A stretch of 64,000 nt of DNA from Heterohyrax brucei (taxonomy: Eukaryota; Chordata; Mammalia; Hyracoidea; Procaviidae). Numbering within the stretch: the stretch's first letter is position 1; each line of letters opens with the position of its first letter. Below, piece after piece: positions 53,447 through 63,914 of the stretch. The DNA is taken from positions 195,803,829 to 195,867,828 of the forward strand of contig CM053143.1 in NCBI GenBank assembly GCA_028571685.1. Direction: 5' to 3'. The translations under genes and the position numbers were made by a program. The notes beneath the pieces were generated by a model. It saw only the letters and a program-made list of their open reading frames with translations, was not told the origin of the DNA and did no database searches.

Positions 53447-54818
53447 TTGCAAGCTCCCACAGTACAACGAACTGATGGACAAGGGGAAGAACAGGATCTA
53501 ACACACAGAAAACCCAAAAGATTCACAAAGAAACTATTGGAAGTAATAGGAGAGTTCAGCAAAGTATCAGGATACAAGGTAAACATAGGTAAATCAGGTG
53601 GATTCCTTTACACCAACAAAGAAACCATCAAAGATGAAATCATGAAATCATTACCATTTACTATAGACCCCAAGAACATAAAATTCCTAGGAATAAATGT
53701 AACCACAGATGTAAAAAAAAAAAAAAAAAAAAAACCTATGCAAACAAAATTACCAGACTCTGCTGCAAGAAACCAAAAGACACTTACGTAAGCAGAGAAA
53801 CCTACTTTGTTCATGGATAAGAAGACATAACATCAGAAAATGTCTCTTCTACCCAAAGTGATTTATGCATACAATGTAATCCCAATACAAATTCCAATGA
53901 CACTTTTTGAGATGGATGAACAAATCAGTGACTTCCTACAGAAAGGGAAGAAGCTCTCAACAGGTAAAGTGTTACTGAACAATCAGAGGAAGGTGGGAGG
54001 CCTCGCGTTACCTGGCTTTAGAACCGATGACACTGTGACAGTAGCCAAGACAGCCCAGTGCTGGTGCAACAACAGGTACCTGGATCAACGGGACAGACTC
54101 CAGAATCCAGGTATAACACTACCCCCACCTGTAAGCAGCTGACAGTGGACAAAGGTCCCAAGGCCATGAACTGGGGAAAGAAGGAAGTCTCTTTGATAAG
54201 TGATTTTGCCAAAACTAGATATACATTCTGCAAAAGAGAAAAAGAAAGAAACAAGACCCATATTCACATCATCCACAAAACCTAACTCAAAATGGATCAA
54301 AGACCTAAGTATAAAATCTAAAACAATAAAATTCATGGAAGAAAAAATAGGGACAAGGCTGGGAGCCCTAATACATGACATAAACAGACTACGAAATATT
54401 ACCAACAATGTACAAACACCAGAAGAGAAACTAGATAAAGGGAAACTCCTAAAAATCAAACACGTATGCTCATCCAGACTTCACCAAAAGAGTACAAAGA
54501 CTACCTACAGACTAGGAAAGAAACTTCAGCTACCACAAATCCTATCCACATCTAATCTACAAGATCCTGTAAAGCATTAACAAGAAAAAGACAAATAACC
54601 AAACTGAAAAATGGGCAAAGGACATGAATGAGCACTTCACCAAAGACATCCAAGCAGCCAACAGACACATGAGGAAATGCCATCAGATAAATCCAAATCA
54701 AAACTGCAATGAAATATCACCTCACCCCAACAAAGCTGCCATCAATCCAAAAAACAATAAATGTTGGAGAGGCTGGGGAGAGACTGGAACTTTTCTACAC
54801 AGCCTAGTGGGAATGTAA
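53447..54818 (+). pseudogene. L1 ORF2 C-terminal remnant
   Basis: Three open pieces of 64-126 codons together cover the ORF2 C-terminus. The first (53447-53791) starts in the RTE 5' end and enters L1 at about 53482. The cysteine-rich knuckle has lost residues ('CWRGWGE..FLHS'). Confidence 0.85.
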
Positions 54819-56135
54819 AATGTTACAACCACTTTGGAAATCAATTTGGTACTTTCTTAAAAAGTAGAAGTAGAAATATCGTGTGATCGAGCAATCCCAC
54901 TGCTTGGAATGTGTCCTAAAGAAATAAGGGCTTTCACATGAACAGATACAGGCACACCAATGTTTATGACAGCACTGTCCACAGTATCAAAAATACAAAA
55001 TCAACCTTGGTGCCCATCAACAGACGGATGGATAACCAAACCTGGCACATCCACACAACAGGACATTGTGCAGTGATGGAGAAGGATAATCATCTTGGGA
55101 AGCACCTGATGGTACAGAGTCACCTGAGAGACATTATACTGAGTGAAATGCGTCCATCACCAAAGTGCAAATACTGTGTGATAACACTATTAGGAGGACT
55201 TAAGAAAAGGTTTAAGCAGAGAAAAAAAATCATCTTTCATGGTTACAAGAGTGGGGAGGGAGAGGGATCTTTATAGATTAGATAGTAGACCCAAATTGGG
55301 TTCATTGAAGGGAGGGACAGCACACAGCACACTGCTGGGCTACAGTTCCCCGAAACAAGCCAACATTTCAAAGGTCGGAGAAGCAGGGGTCGGGACCATG
55401 GTTTCAGGGTACCTCTAGGTCAAGTTGCATGACTAAGCTGCTTTTTTAAAAAAAAGAAAAAAGAAAATGTTCTGCAACCCATTTTGGTGCGTGGTTGGCA
55501 AGCTACCATCTAAGGAGCATCAGCTGGTCCCAGTCCACCTGGAGCAGAGGAGAAAGAAGGACATCTAAGACAGGAGGAAAACGACGAGCCCGGAAGACAG
55601 AAGGGGCCAAGTGACAGGAGACGACATCGGCATGAGACAGAAGAGCTAGACGGTGCCCGGCCACCACCACTGACTGCCCGGACAGGGAACACAGCATGAA
55701 GTCCCTGATACAGTGGATCTAGAACTCTGTCAGAAGACCAGACCTGATGATCTCAGAGCCTGGAAGGTCCCCTGAGAACACGGCCCCCAGATTCTCTGTT
55801 AGCCCAGAGCTGAGACCAGTACTAAACCAACTCCAGAGACAGAGACTGGACAGGACCAGAAGACACAGAGCAACACTGGTGAGGCGTAGGTGCTTTCTGG
55901 CTTCAGCACCTATAGGGTGCTGTTGGAGCAGCTCCTCTCCAGAGGTGAGAGGGAGGGTGAGGAGAAGGGGACAGGAGCTGGCTGAACAGATGGGAAGTTG
56001 GGGTTAGGAAGGAGCAGTGTGCTGTCACAGGGTGGGGAGGGCAGCTAGCACTGCACAGAGGTGGGGGGTTATACAGCAAACTGACCTGAATTGTAAACAT
56101 TCACTTAAAGCACAATAAAGTGTTTTTTAAAATAA
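53482..56135 (+). mobile_element. 5'-truncated L1, RT to 3' UTR
   Basis: It starts in the RT thumb region ('[30 protein letters not shown]' at about 53545-53640) and has the C-terminal ORF2 parts (the 'CWRGWGETGTFLHSLVGM' zinc-knuckle region at about 54765-54818), then a 3' UTR (55280-56115) like that of the 29-36 kb L1. An A-run of more than 20 at 53713-53734 interrupts ORF2. It is older than the 29-36 kb copy, judging by its divergence and many breaks. Confidence 0.9.
53713..53734 (+). repeat. (A)n run inside L1 ORF2
   Basis: An uninterrupted A-run of about 22 bases within coding sequence. The expected sequence there has a shorter lysine-coding stretch. Confidence 0.9.
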
Positions 56136-56149
56136 TAATCAGGATGAAG

Positions 56150-56285
56150 AATGAAAAAAGTATGAATCTAGGAAAACTGAGAATTGTCAAAATGAAATGG
56201 AATGCATAAACATCCGTTTCCTAGGCATTAGTGAGCCGAAATGGCCCGGTGTTGCCCTTGTGAATCAGTCACATGGTCTTTTGGG
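56150..56285 (+). mobile_element. RTE endonuclease 5' fragment
   Basis: 'GAATCTAGGAAAACTGAGAA', 'GGAATGCATAAACATCC' and 'CCTAGGCATTAGTGAG': the reverse complement of 52945-53070. It is a third copy of the same RTE segment in plus orientation. Confidence 0.8.
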
Positions 56286-56289
56286 TTAG

Positions 56290-56640
56290 CCTGGCTGGCC
56301 ATCGCGGCACCCTCAGGCCTTCCTAGCTCCTGCCCCACAGCGCCCACCACTCCCCTGCCCTTGTCCATCTGGTGGGCTTCTACTCATCCCTGGAGACCTG
56401 GCACCTAAGTCCCCTCCTCTGGGAAACTGTCCCAGCATTCCCTGGGGCAGGCCTGAGTGCCGCGTCCTCTGAGCTCTACCGAGCTCGTGGTGTACCCCAC
56501 TGGGCACCCTTCCAGCCCCTCATCCGTGGCCCACTGGTCGGTGAGCCCCTGTAGGGCAGCCCCTCGTCCTGCTGACACTGAATCTTAGACCCCTCAAGCA
56601 GTGCCCACCACATCCCAGGCTCCGGAAAGCACTTGAGTGA
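56290..56640 (+). repeat. Possible ancient L2
   Basis: 'TTCTACTCATCCCTGGAGACC', 'CCCCTCCTCTGGGAAACTG' and 'CCCAGCATTCCCTGG' resemble the L2 ORF2 C-terminal/3' region ('CTCATCCTTCAAGACC...CCTCCTCTGGGAAGCC'). Confidence 0.5.
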
Positions 56641-57440
56641 CTGGACTTTGGAGAGGTCATAGTTGGAGGTCCCACCAATTACGGGATTTGTGGAATAGCA
56701 ACCACACCCCGGGGGCCGAGGGTTTTCCTTCAGCTGGAGACGCACCTGGAGCAAGGTGGAGGCTCTCCGCAGCTCTCCGGTTTCCTCCGGCCTACCTGGC
56801 TCTCTGCGCTCAGCCCTGTCCGGGAACGTCTCTGACAGCCTCAGAGACAAACCGTGCACACACTCACACACGCCCCAGAAGCCCAACTCTATCCCCCGGT
56901 ATGTCGGGGAGAAAGGCCACATTTCAGAGCAAATCCTAAGAAAGCCATCAAAACCCCAAACCGAACCCAACCCAAACGCTGTCCAGTCCATTCCCCGGGC
57001 GGAAGGCGGGCACACCCTGGGCACTGGGCTCGTTGTGTATTACGGCTTCAACTGTCTGCCAGAAATCAGGGTTGGAAACCGAACTCCTGTACCTGTAGGC
57101 ATAATCCGGGTCAGAATGGAGTTTCCTTTGTTACGTGAACAAGGTCACACGGGCACAGGCTGGGCCTTAAAGCCCCTCCTGTCACAGCTGTAAAAGAGCA
57201 GGAGAGACACGGCGGCACCCGTGGAAGATGGAGCCAGGGGTGTCTGTGTGCTGGGGTGCCAGGGGTGCCAGCAGTCACCAGAGGCTCAAATCACCAGGAG
57301 GAACTCCTGTGGGGCAGGCACCCCGAATCGGGATCTCCAGCATCCCCACCTGGGAGACAACAGGTTTGTCCTTTGAAGGCCCCACTTGCCGCCTTTTACA
57401 TTGCAGCAGCACTAAGAAAACATGACAGTGCTCGTTAGGG
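56641..57440. other. Unassigned GC-rich sequence
   Basis: No gene is recognised. The frames of up to 182 codons (minus, 57024-56476) and 145 codons (plus, 56756-57193) lie in GC-rich DNA, overlap each other and have no domain. Confidence 0.4.
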
Positions 57441-57616
57441 TCCCGGAGCCTCAGAAGCCCCCAGTCCAGGGGAAGACAGACAACAGGGACCTTCCCTGGA
57501 GCTGACACCCTAAATTTGGACTCTGAGCCTGTTCTTCTGTGAGAAAAGACATTTCTCTTTATTAAAGCCATCCACTTGCGGTGTTTCCTCTCTCTGGGGA
57601 CCCCGTCCTCCCTCTG
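57441..57616 (+). repeat. MaLR-like LTR, 3' part
   Basis: 'CCCTGGAGCTGACACCCTAAATTTGGA', 'CTGTGAGAAAAGACATTTC' and 'AAAGCCATCCACTTGCGGTGTTTC' match the 3' third of the LTR family at 42074-42614. Confidence 0.65.
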
Positions 57617-58040
57617 GGGTTGTTACAGATTGAGTTGTGTCCCCCAAAAACACACATAGAAACCCTCACCTCTGTTGGATAACTGTGACCTCACAAGGAA
57701 ACAGGGCCTGTGCAGACGCTCTACATCAGCGCAGACCACGGAGGAGCAGGGTGGGCCTTCATCCCATCAGAGGTGTCTGTCCAAAACAGAGAGGTGACCC
57801 AGAGACACAGGGGAAGACACATGGCGGCATGCATCTCCAAGCCAGGAACTGTGGCAGCCCCAGGAGCTGGGAGAAGCAGGCGGAGACTGCATCTCAGAGC
57901 CCTGGGGAGCAGCGACCGGGACAACACCCTGACCGGACTCCCTGGTTCCAGGACGACTGCCAGGGAGTGCAGGGATGTCCTGAAGAGGTGCCCACCTTGT
58001 GGTGGACACCCCAGAATCTGGGGCAGGACTCACCTTAGGA
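57617..58040 (+). repeat. MLT1-like LTR
   Basis: 'TTGTTACAGATTGAGTTGTG' and 'CCCCCAAAAACACACATAGAAACCC' with 'AACTGTGACC', 'GGAAACAGGGCCTGTGCAGACG' and 'GGGTGGGCCTTCATCCC' follow the start and U3 of an MLT1-type LTR. The 118-133 codon frames here are not genes. Confidence 0.65.
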
Positions 58041-58477
58041 CAAATGGCTGTCAACACCTCTCGTGAGAGGCTTTCTCAGGTGTCAGAGAGGGAAGAACGA
58101 CACGGGGTGGGCACGCGGTACACATGTGGCACACACACAGTAGACACAGAGTGCACACGCAGTGGATGCCATGCCCAGTGAGGCCATGTTCTGACAGGTG
58201 ACCTCGGCTACTCACAGCAGGCCGCTTGGGTTAAAACAAAGTTACGAAGCTCGCTTTTAAAAAAGAAAAATTCAGCCTGCAGCCAAAGATCAGCCTCATA
58301 AAACACTCAGACACATTGTTCAACTGTGTATACAAGACCAAACGGGTGCAAGGGTCCAGGGGCACAGACAGGAAGGCAGGAGGGACAGAAAAACTAGACC
58401 AGTGCAAACCAGGAACCCGGGGTCAAGGAGACTGTTGACACGCCACAGGGTTGGCAGTCAACGTCCCCACAAAAGCC
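58041..58477. other. Unassigned sequence
   Basis: An ACACGC/GTACACA-rich stretch at 58095-58165. Nothing else is recognised. Confidence 0.35.
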
Positions 58478-58525
58478 AGCCAGCCAAGTGCTGTCGAGTC
58501 GGATCCGACTCATGGAGACCCTCCC
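58478..58525 (-). repeat. AfroSINE tail fragment with perfect palindrome
   Basis: 'CCAAGTGCTGTCGAGTCGG' and 'ATCCGACTCATGGAGACCC' is the reverse of the SINE/RTE tail. GAGTCGGATCCGACTC at 58496-58511 is a perfect 16-bp palindrome. Confidence 0.75.
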
Positions 58526-59187
58526 CACAAAAGAGTATTAACTGTTGAACGTGACACCCATTTGCTCAGCTAAATAACATCTGAAGCATGATACGAAAAG
58601 AATTCTAAATCAAGGTCTGAGCAGGTAACTTACAGAGCAGGAGGACCAGTCAGACGGCAACGCAGAGTCAAGCCGTGAGCTACGGTCTCACAGCCACGTG
58701 AGCAAGGACATTAACTTCCCACAGGTCCCCAACAAAGAGCAGACAGCTGCCCTGCGGCCAGGCTGGTGAGACAGAGGACGGGGCGGTGAGTGCGCCTCCC
58801 CTGCCACCCCACCTGCTGAGAAGCCAGCGCTGGTGTGTCTGCAGCCCTGACCGGGCCACCGCGCCCGAGGAGCGTCACACCCCGCGCTCACTGGGGGGAC
58901 ACGCGTAGATGGGCGAGCTTGCACGCGCCACGTGGGTAAACATCAAAACAAAGCTGGAACGACAAAACAAATTCCGGAAGACAGCGAGGCCCCATTTATA
59001 TCTTTTTAAAACGCAGTAAGCAACAGAACGTACTGACTGTGGGGTGATGCAGACGCGTGTACTTAGACGTAAACCCGCAGATAAGGACACGCACCGGCGT
59101 GCCGCTGCTCTGGAGCACTGACCAGGCTGGGACGGGGGGGTCGGGCTCCGTCAGAATCACTAACAGACAGGCCCCCAAACAGACGTG
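58526..59187. other. Unassigned sequence
   Basis: No family is recognised. Confidence 0.35.
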
Positions 59188-59425
59188 GGGCAACACTGCT
59201 GCTGTTGGCTGCCACCCAGGTGGCCCCCGACTCACAGCAACCCTGCGCACAGCAGAACGAAACACTGTCCAGGCCTGTGCTGTCCCCACAATTGGTCAGG
59301 GGTCAGTTCTCTGTGATCACAGGCTCTCCATTAGCTGATTTCCGGAGGTGGACTGCCAGGCGCTTCCTCCTGGTCTACCTTAGTCCGGAAGTCATCTGTT
59401 CAGCGTCACAGTGACACGTGGGCCT
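59188..59425 (-). repeat. RTE-derived short element (3' tail joined to 5' end)
   Basis: The left part ('GCCACCCAGGTGGCCCCCGAC', 'CAGCAACCCTGCGCACAGCAGAACGAAAC') is the RTE 3' end. The right part ('CTGATTTCCGGAGGTGGACTG', 'CTTCCTCCTGGTCTACCTTAGTCCGGAAG') matches the RTE 5' region at 53318-53370. The roughly 3 kb between them are missing, so this is an internal-deletion derivative or SINE-like element. Confidence 0.65.
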
Positions 59426-60235
59426 CTAGCGACGGACAGGAGGCAGCTGTGCGTGAGGTGCCTGGCTGGGAATCAGACCTGGCCTCTCTGCGGGAAAGGC
59501 GAGAATTCTGCCACGGCCCACACTCACAGCTGCTGACACGGAAGGGAAACACGCCGGGCTGAGCGGGGCTGCAGTGACCACTCACCTCCAGACAGAGGTG
59601 GCTCAGCCCGTGCTGCTCCCACTTCCCACCGATTGGCTGAAAGTCACCGCACCACCCCGCGCTAGCTGCAAGGGAGGCTGGGATTATCTGGTGAGTGCCG
59701 ACTCGTCTCTGCCACTGTCGGTGGTGACCCATTTCTGAACTCTGCTGGACATGTTCAAGTTTTCATGACTGAAGTGAGGATGGAAGGGAAAGAAGGGTCT
59801 TCCCTCAGTAACAGGGACGGTGCCACCTCACAACCCTGAGAGAACAAGGCTGCCCTGGCCACGGGTCCTGACCAGGGCCAAATGCGTTCACCGTGCCACC
59901 CATTAAAGCACCAGGGTGGCATGGCTGTAATGCCATCCTGGCTCACAAGCAGCACAGGCACAACCTCCCCAGGCTGCTGACCAGGGTCTCGGTTATAAAC
60001 CCACTCTGCCCAACAGTGGTGCCAAGTGTGAGGCCAGGCCATGCCGTGGGCTGTACCATGGCAGATGCGTGGGCAGGGCGTGGGCAGGGCCAGCTTCCAC
60101 TCTGGCTCAGGTGCCCCAGATTCCTTGGGCTCAGCCTGGCTCCATCAGAGCCCTCTGTGCTCTCACACAATGTCCCTTACAGAGGCCCCATGGGTATAAA
60201 AGATCTTCCAGGTCCCTGCAGTGCTGCCTAAAGGC
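59426..60235. other. Unassigned GC-rich sequence
   Basis: No gene or family is recognised. Frames of about 95-112 codons overlap on both strands. Confidence 0.35.
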
Positions 60236-60436
60236 CACACTTCCACCCATTCACCTAACCACTCACCCATCTGTACACCCATGCATCCACCCACCCACCC
60301 ATCCATCCCTCCATCCTGCCATCCATCTATCCACACATCCACCCATCCATCCACACATCCATCTCACCACTCACCCATCCACCCACCCACCCTCCCATGT
60401 ACCCATCCTCCCATGTACCCACCCACCCACCCATGC
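60236..60436 (+). repeat. (CCAT/CCAC)n simple repeat
   Basis: Imperfect CATCCACC/CCATCCAT/CCCACCCA units over about 200 bp. It makes long Pro/His/Thr/Ser open frames that are not genes. Confidence 0.95.
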
Positions 60437-60737
60437 TGGAAGTGGGCATCCCTGAGCCAGAACCTCGCACGTCAGTGAGCAAGCACACGTGGCGCTCGGG
60501 GCTGCTTCCCCGGGCTGACGGGCAGCCTTTCTGACGTTTGTGCTGAGCCTGCACATCAGGGAGGTGCCAACACAGGAGCGTTAGTGCCAAGGGCACTCAG
60601 GGACAGTGGCCAGACACACACAGGGCTTTATGGGGCCAAGATGGAGCAGCTAGGGTCAGCCAGCAGGCGCGGGTGGCTGTCACCTGACAAGTAAAGGAGA
60701 CACTGGAGGAAGTGCAGATGGGGAGGAGGAGGGGCCA
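60437..60737. other. Unassigned sequence
   Basis: No family is recognised. Confidence 0.35.
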
Positions 60738-60855
60738 GGGGTCTTTACAGGGACATGAGGTCTTTGCAGGGGACATAGGTTCTTTATAGGAACATGGGGT
60801 CTTTGCAGAGGACACAGGGTCTTTGCAGGGAACATGGGTCTTTGCAGAGACACGG
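60738..60855 (+). repeat. Minisatellite, about 6 units of 19-20 bp
   Basis: The core GGGTCTTTGCAGGGGACAT varies at several positions per unit. Its reverse complement is related to the array at 60961-61180. Confidence 0.85.
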
Positions 60856-60960
60856 GTGGATGCTGTTCCCAGAGCCATTGGAAGCTACTGTCCCTAGGAA
60901 GCCCCACCTCCTGCTACTTCAAGTAGGGTTCTGGCCCAGCATCCTCCACTGCACCCAGGT
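60856..60960. other. Spacer between opposed minisatellites
   Basis: 105 bp, no repeat units. Confidence 0.5.
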
Positions 60961-61180
60961 CTCTTGAAGACTCCACATCCTCGTAAAGAGCCCGCATCCC
61001 TGCACAGAACCTCTGTCTCTGCAAAGACCTCACACCTCCTGTACAGACCACGTCTCCTGCAAAGACTCCAGGTCCCTGAAGAGACCCTGCATCTCCGCAA
61101 AGACTCCACACTTCCTATGAAGACCTCACACCCCGAGAAGACCCTGCACTCCTGGGAGGATCCCACATCCCTGCCAGGCC
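60961..61180 (-). repeat. Minisatellite, about 11 units of 18-20 bp, opposite orientation
   Basis: Plus-strand units look like CTCCGCAAAGACTCCACAC and CTCCTGCAAAGACTCCAGGT, the reverse complement of the GTCTTTGCAG core of 60738-60855. They are more diverged than the left array. Confidence 0.8.
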
Positions 61181-62004
61181 TCAGTTGTCAGGCCCAGCCT
61201 GCAAAGTCTCTTGTCAGAAATGCAGAATCTCCTGTTCTATCCACCAAGGCCCCTGAAACTAACTGTGATTAAGTGTGGTCTCCGGGGTGGGACACAGCAT
61301 CAGCCGTCTTTAAAGCTGCCCGGCTGAGCTGAGAGCCTCTGGGGACTTGCTGCTCCACGTGCGGTCCCCAGGCCAGCAGCGGTGCCCCCACCAGGAATTC
61401 ACAGGGCACTCAGAACCTCAGCCCCACCTGGTCCCAACGAGTCAGGATCTGCCTGTAACAAGCTCCCCAGGGAGCAGAGGCCTGCAAGACTCTGCCCTAG
61501 GCACGGTCGCAGGGACAACGGAGCTCCCCAGGCTTCCTTCTTTCTTTGCACAAAGCAGGTGTGCGTGCAGCCAGCAAACAGAAACACAGGTGTGCAGAGC
61601 CGTCTGAAAAGGCTCTGCAGCAAGAGAAGCAGAGGAAGCGCCGACGGAGGGGCTCCTGGAAGCCCCAGAGAGCCCCCGCCATGCGGCCCAACAAATGCAG
61701 GACACTCAAAAAGGCATTCAGCTTGGACTTCCAACCACCATCTCCCAGGGTAAATAGCACACCGGTCCATCAGCATGTCTCCGTCGTGATGACACAGGCA
61801 CGTTCCCGGGAGGCCCGGCACACCCTCCGTACACAAGTCTTTAGTGACACAATTTCACACGAGTCCTCTGCTCACATGGGGAGGGGAGGGAAATGTCCTG
61901 AGGACAGAAAAATGGCCATCCTGCCACTTCTAAACAGGACTCAAGAAGTCCCAAAATAGACCCAGGGACTCTCACAGGAGAAAATGTAGTAAGTAATTAA
62001 ACCC
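61181..62004. other. Unassigned sequence
   Basis: No gene is recognised. Frames of 123-145 codons (61382-61959 on either strand) overlap and share no motif. Confidence 0.35.
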
Positions 62005-62095
62005 AGCAAATTGCTCATCTTCACCAGCAACCAAAGGATGCAGATTAAATCAGTGAAGTCCCTTTGGGGCCATTACACCAGCAAGTTTAGTAACA
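62005..62095 (+). mobile_element. Possible ancient L1 ORF2 scrap
   Basis: 'CACCAGCAACCAAAGGATGCAG' and 'TTAAATCAGTGAAGTCCC' followed by 'CATTACACCAGCAAG' resemble the L1 segment that reads 'NHKEMQIKTTMRYHFTPIRL'. Confidence 0.4.
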
Positions 62096-62430
62096 ACTGT
62101 CAGCCAAGAGCGCCAGCCTGCGGAGCACCCTCACCCCAGAGGGAGCCCGCTGCCTCAAAGGGCACGGACATAAACCCCTCACTCCAGCTGCAGAAGAGAG
62201 TGCGGAAGACCCAGCCCAGGGAGAGAGCGAGCAGGACCAGCCGGCTCGGTTAGAGCGAAGAACCGCTCAAGGGGCCAGTTCTCAGATGTCAAAAATAAAG
62301 AGGCGGACTGTGACGCAACCTGGAAACACAGTACACAGGGGAAAGCCGTGTCACAGAGCAGGAAACTCCAGACACAGTACACAAGTACAACAGCACAGCT
62401 CAAGACCTCAGCCCACCTCTAGTTATACAG
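62096..62430. other. Unassigned sequence
   Basis: No family is recognised. Confidence 0.35.
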
Positions 62431-62943
62431 ACGTGCAGGAGAACCCGGGCCGCGCTGTGTCTACATAAACGTGCAGGAGAACCCGGGCCGCGCTGTGTCT
62501 AATCACACACACGTGCAGGAGAACCCCGGGCGTGTTCTGTGTCTAGCTACACACACGTGCAGGAGAACCCGGGCCGTGTTGTGTCTAATCACATACACGT
62601 GCAGGAGAATCCCCAGGCGTGTTCTGTGTCTAACTACATACATGTGCAGAAGAACCTGGGCCATGGTCTGTCAAATCACATACACGTGTAGGAGAACCCC
62701 AGGCGTGTTCTGTGTCTAACTACACACACGTGCAGGAGAACCCCAGGCGTGTTCTGTGTCTAACTACATACACGTGCAGGAGAACCCGGGCCGTGTTGTG
62801 TCAAATCACATACACGTGCAGGAGAACCCCGGGCGTGTTCTGTGTCTAACTACATACACGTGCAGGAGAACCCAGGCCGTGTTGTGTCTAATCACATACA
62901 CGTGCAGGAGAACCCCGGGCGTGTTCTGTGTCTAACTACATAC
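62431..62943 (+). repeat. Minisatellite of 12 units with two alternating unit types
   Basis: All units start ACGTGCAGGAGAA or a close variant. Type A (about 42 bp) continues CCCGGGCCGTGTTGTGTC and ends AATCACATAC. Type B (about 44 bp) continues CCCCGGGCGTGTTCTGTG and ends AACTACATAC. The order is A A B A B A B B A B A B. The first unit is shortened. The 13th copy breaks off at about 62955. CpG and CCCGGG sites are frequent. Confidence 0.95.
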
Positions 62944-63834
62944 ACGTGCAGCAGAAGGCCATGCTGGCATCATCACAGGTGAGAACCCCCACAAGGAGAC
63001 CGTGACACAGCGGAAGGCAGACACCACGTCAGCATCCATTCACACGACAAGGACAACCAGAAACGTGAGGCTGCAGGCGCTGCGTGAAGCCAGCACACGT
63101 CCTCCCTCAGGGGGGACAGGGCACGGCCCGGCCAGCACCCTGACCTCAGATCCCCAGCCTCCACGGCTCTGTGACAGTTCAGTCTCTGTCCTCGGTGACG
63201 CCTGCTGGCAGGGCTCTTGTGACAGCAGCCCCGGTGACTGAGACGCCCGTCAGACAACCCTAAGGGCATCTCAGTTCCTCTGTCTCCAGACGCGTGCTGG
63301 TGCTGTGGAGTGCAGGCAGCCTGGCCCTCCAGAAGGGCCCCCGCAAGGCGTCCGAGCAGATGGAGTTCTGAGCACCAAGGATGCAGCGCCGCCCGTCAGT
63401 ACTGGACTCACGGCGGGAGCCGGACCCGGTGTGGGCGCTGGGAGCCGCACGTGGAGACGGGGCCGACTTGCTCCCCCAGGCAGGTTCAGCCAAGGGGAGC
63501 CTTCCCCGTGCACACCCCTCTTCCAGGAACCAGACAGCACCCCGTCTGTGGGTGGGCGTCTCCAAGGGGCTTTGGTCCTGAAGCCATTCCTAGAGTTAAA
63601 TCCTCAAGGAGAAGCAGGTGAGAGTTCCCTGGGACTTGAACACTCACACCACCTGGGGTGCCTGGAGGCAGCCGGGGCCCCTCGCCGCCCGCACGGGAGC
63701 ACTGGGTCTTGAAGCAGCCCTCCGAGTGCACTCCGGGCACAAGGTTAAAATCTACCAGGGTACCTGCAGTAACAAGGGCCCTGCTATTCCCGCCCTTTAG
63801 CACCACTCTTGACCAGCTGTGTCTGCACATGGAA
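62944..63834. other. Unassigned GC-rich sequence
   Basis: No gene is recognised. The frames up to 135 codons (63305-63712) overlap in three frames on both strands without domain motifs. Confidence 0.35.
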
Positions 63835-63914
63835 CTGTTACAGTGTTTCTATATATACAGAAGTGTGACACTGTTTCTACATTTACAGAGCTGTTACATT
63901 GTTTCTGTAATGAC
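63835..63914 (+). repeat. 28-bp tandem repeat, about 2.9 units
   Basis: Units start near 63835, 63863 and 63891 with a CTGTTACA.TGTTTCTA..T..ACAGA core. Confidence 0.85.

Larger units (their letters stand above)
50410..53481 (-). mobile_element. Nearly full-length RTE/BovB-type LINE
   Basis: About 3.07 kb on the minus strand, from the 5' end near 53481 to the 3' tail near 50410. In order from the 5' end: 5' region (53481-53100); APE-type endonuclease (52957-52745 open frame with 'NTTVTQVYPLTPEARDEE'); linker (52446-52195); RT (about 51836-51100, including 'AKAL' palm region and 'KGVHQGCILSQYLFNLYAKEII' at about 51215-51155); and the C-terminal tail to about 50500. Every domain is interrupted by stops or frameshifts. 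It is the best reference in the window for placing the shorter RTE fragments. Confidence 0.93.

Noticed and set aside
56476..57024. 182-codon minus-strand frame as a gene
   Set aside because: GC-rich sequence with an L2-like stretch inside. No domain is recognised and competing frames lie on the other strand.
60069..60478. Histidine/proline/threonine-rich protein
   Set aside because: Translation of the (CCAT/CCAC)n simple repeat.
62431..62943. CRISPR-like array
   Set aside because: Units are joined directly with no unique spacers, and the DNA is mammalian. It is a minisatellite.
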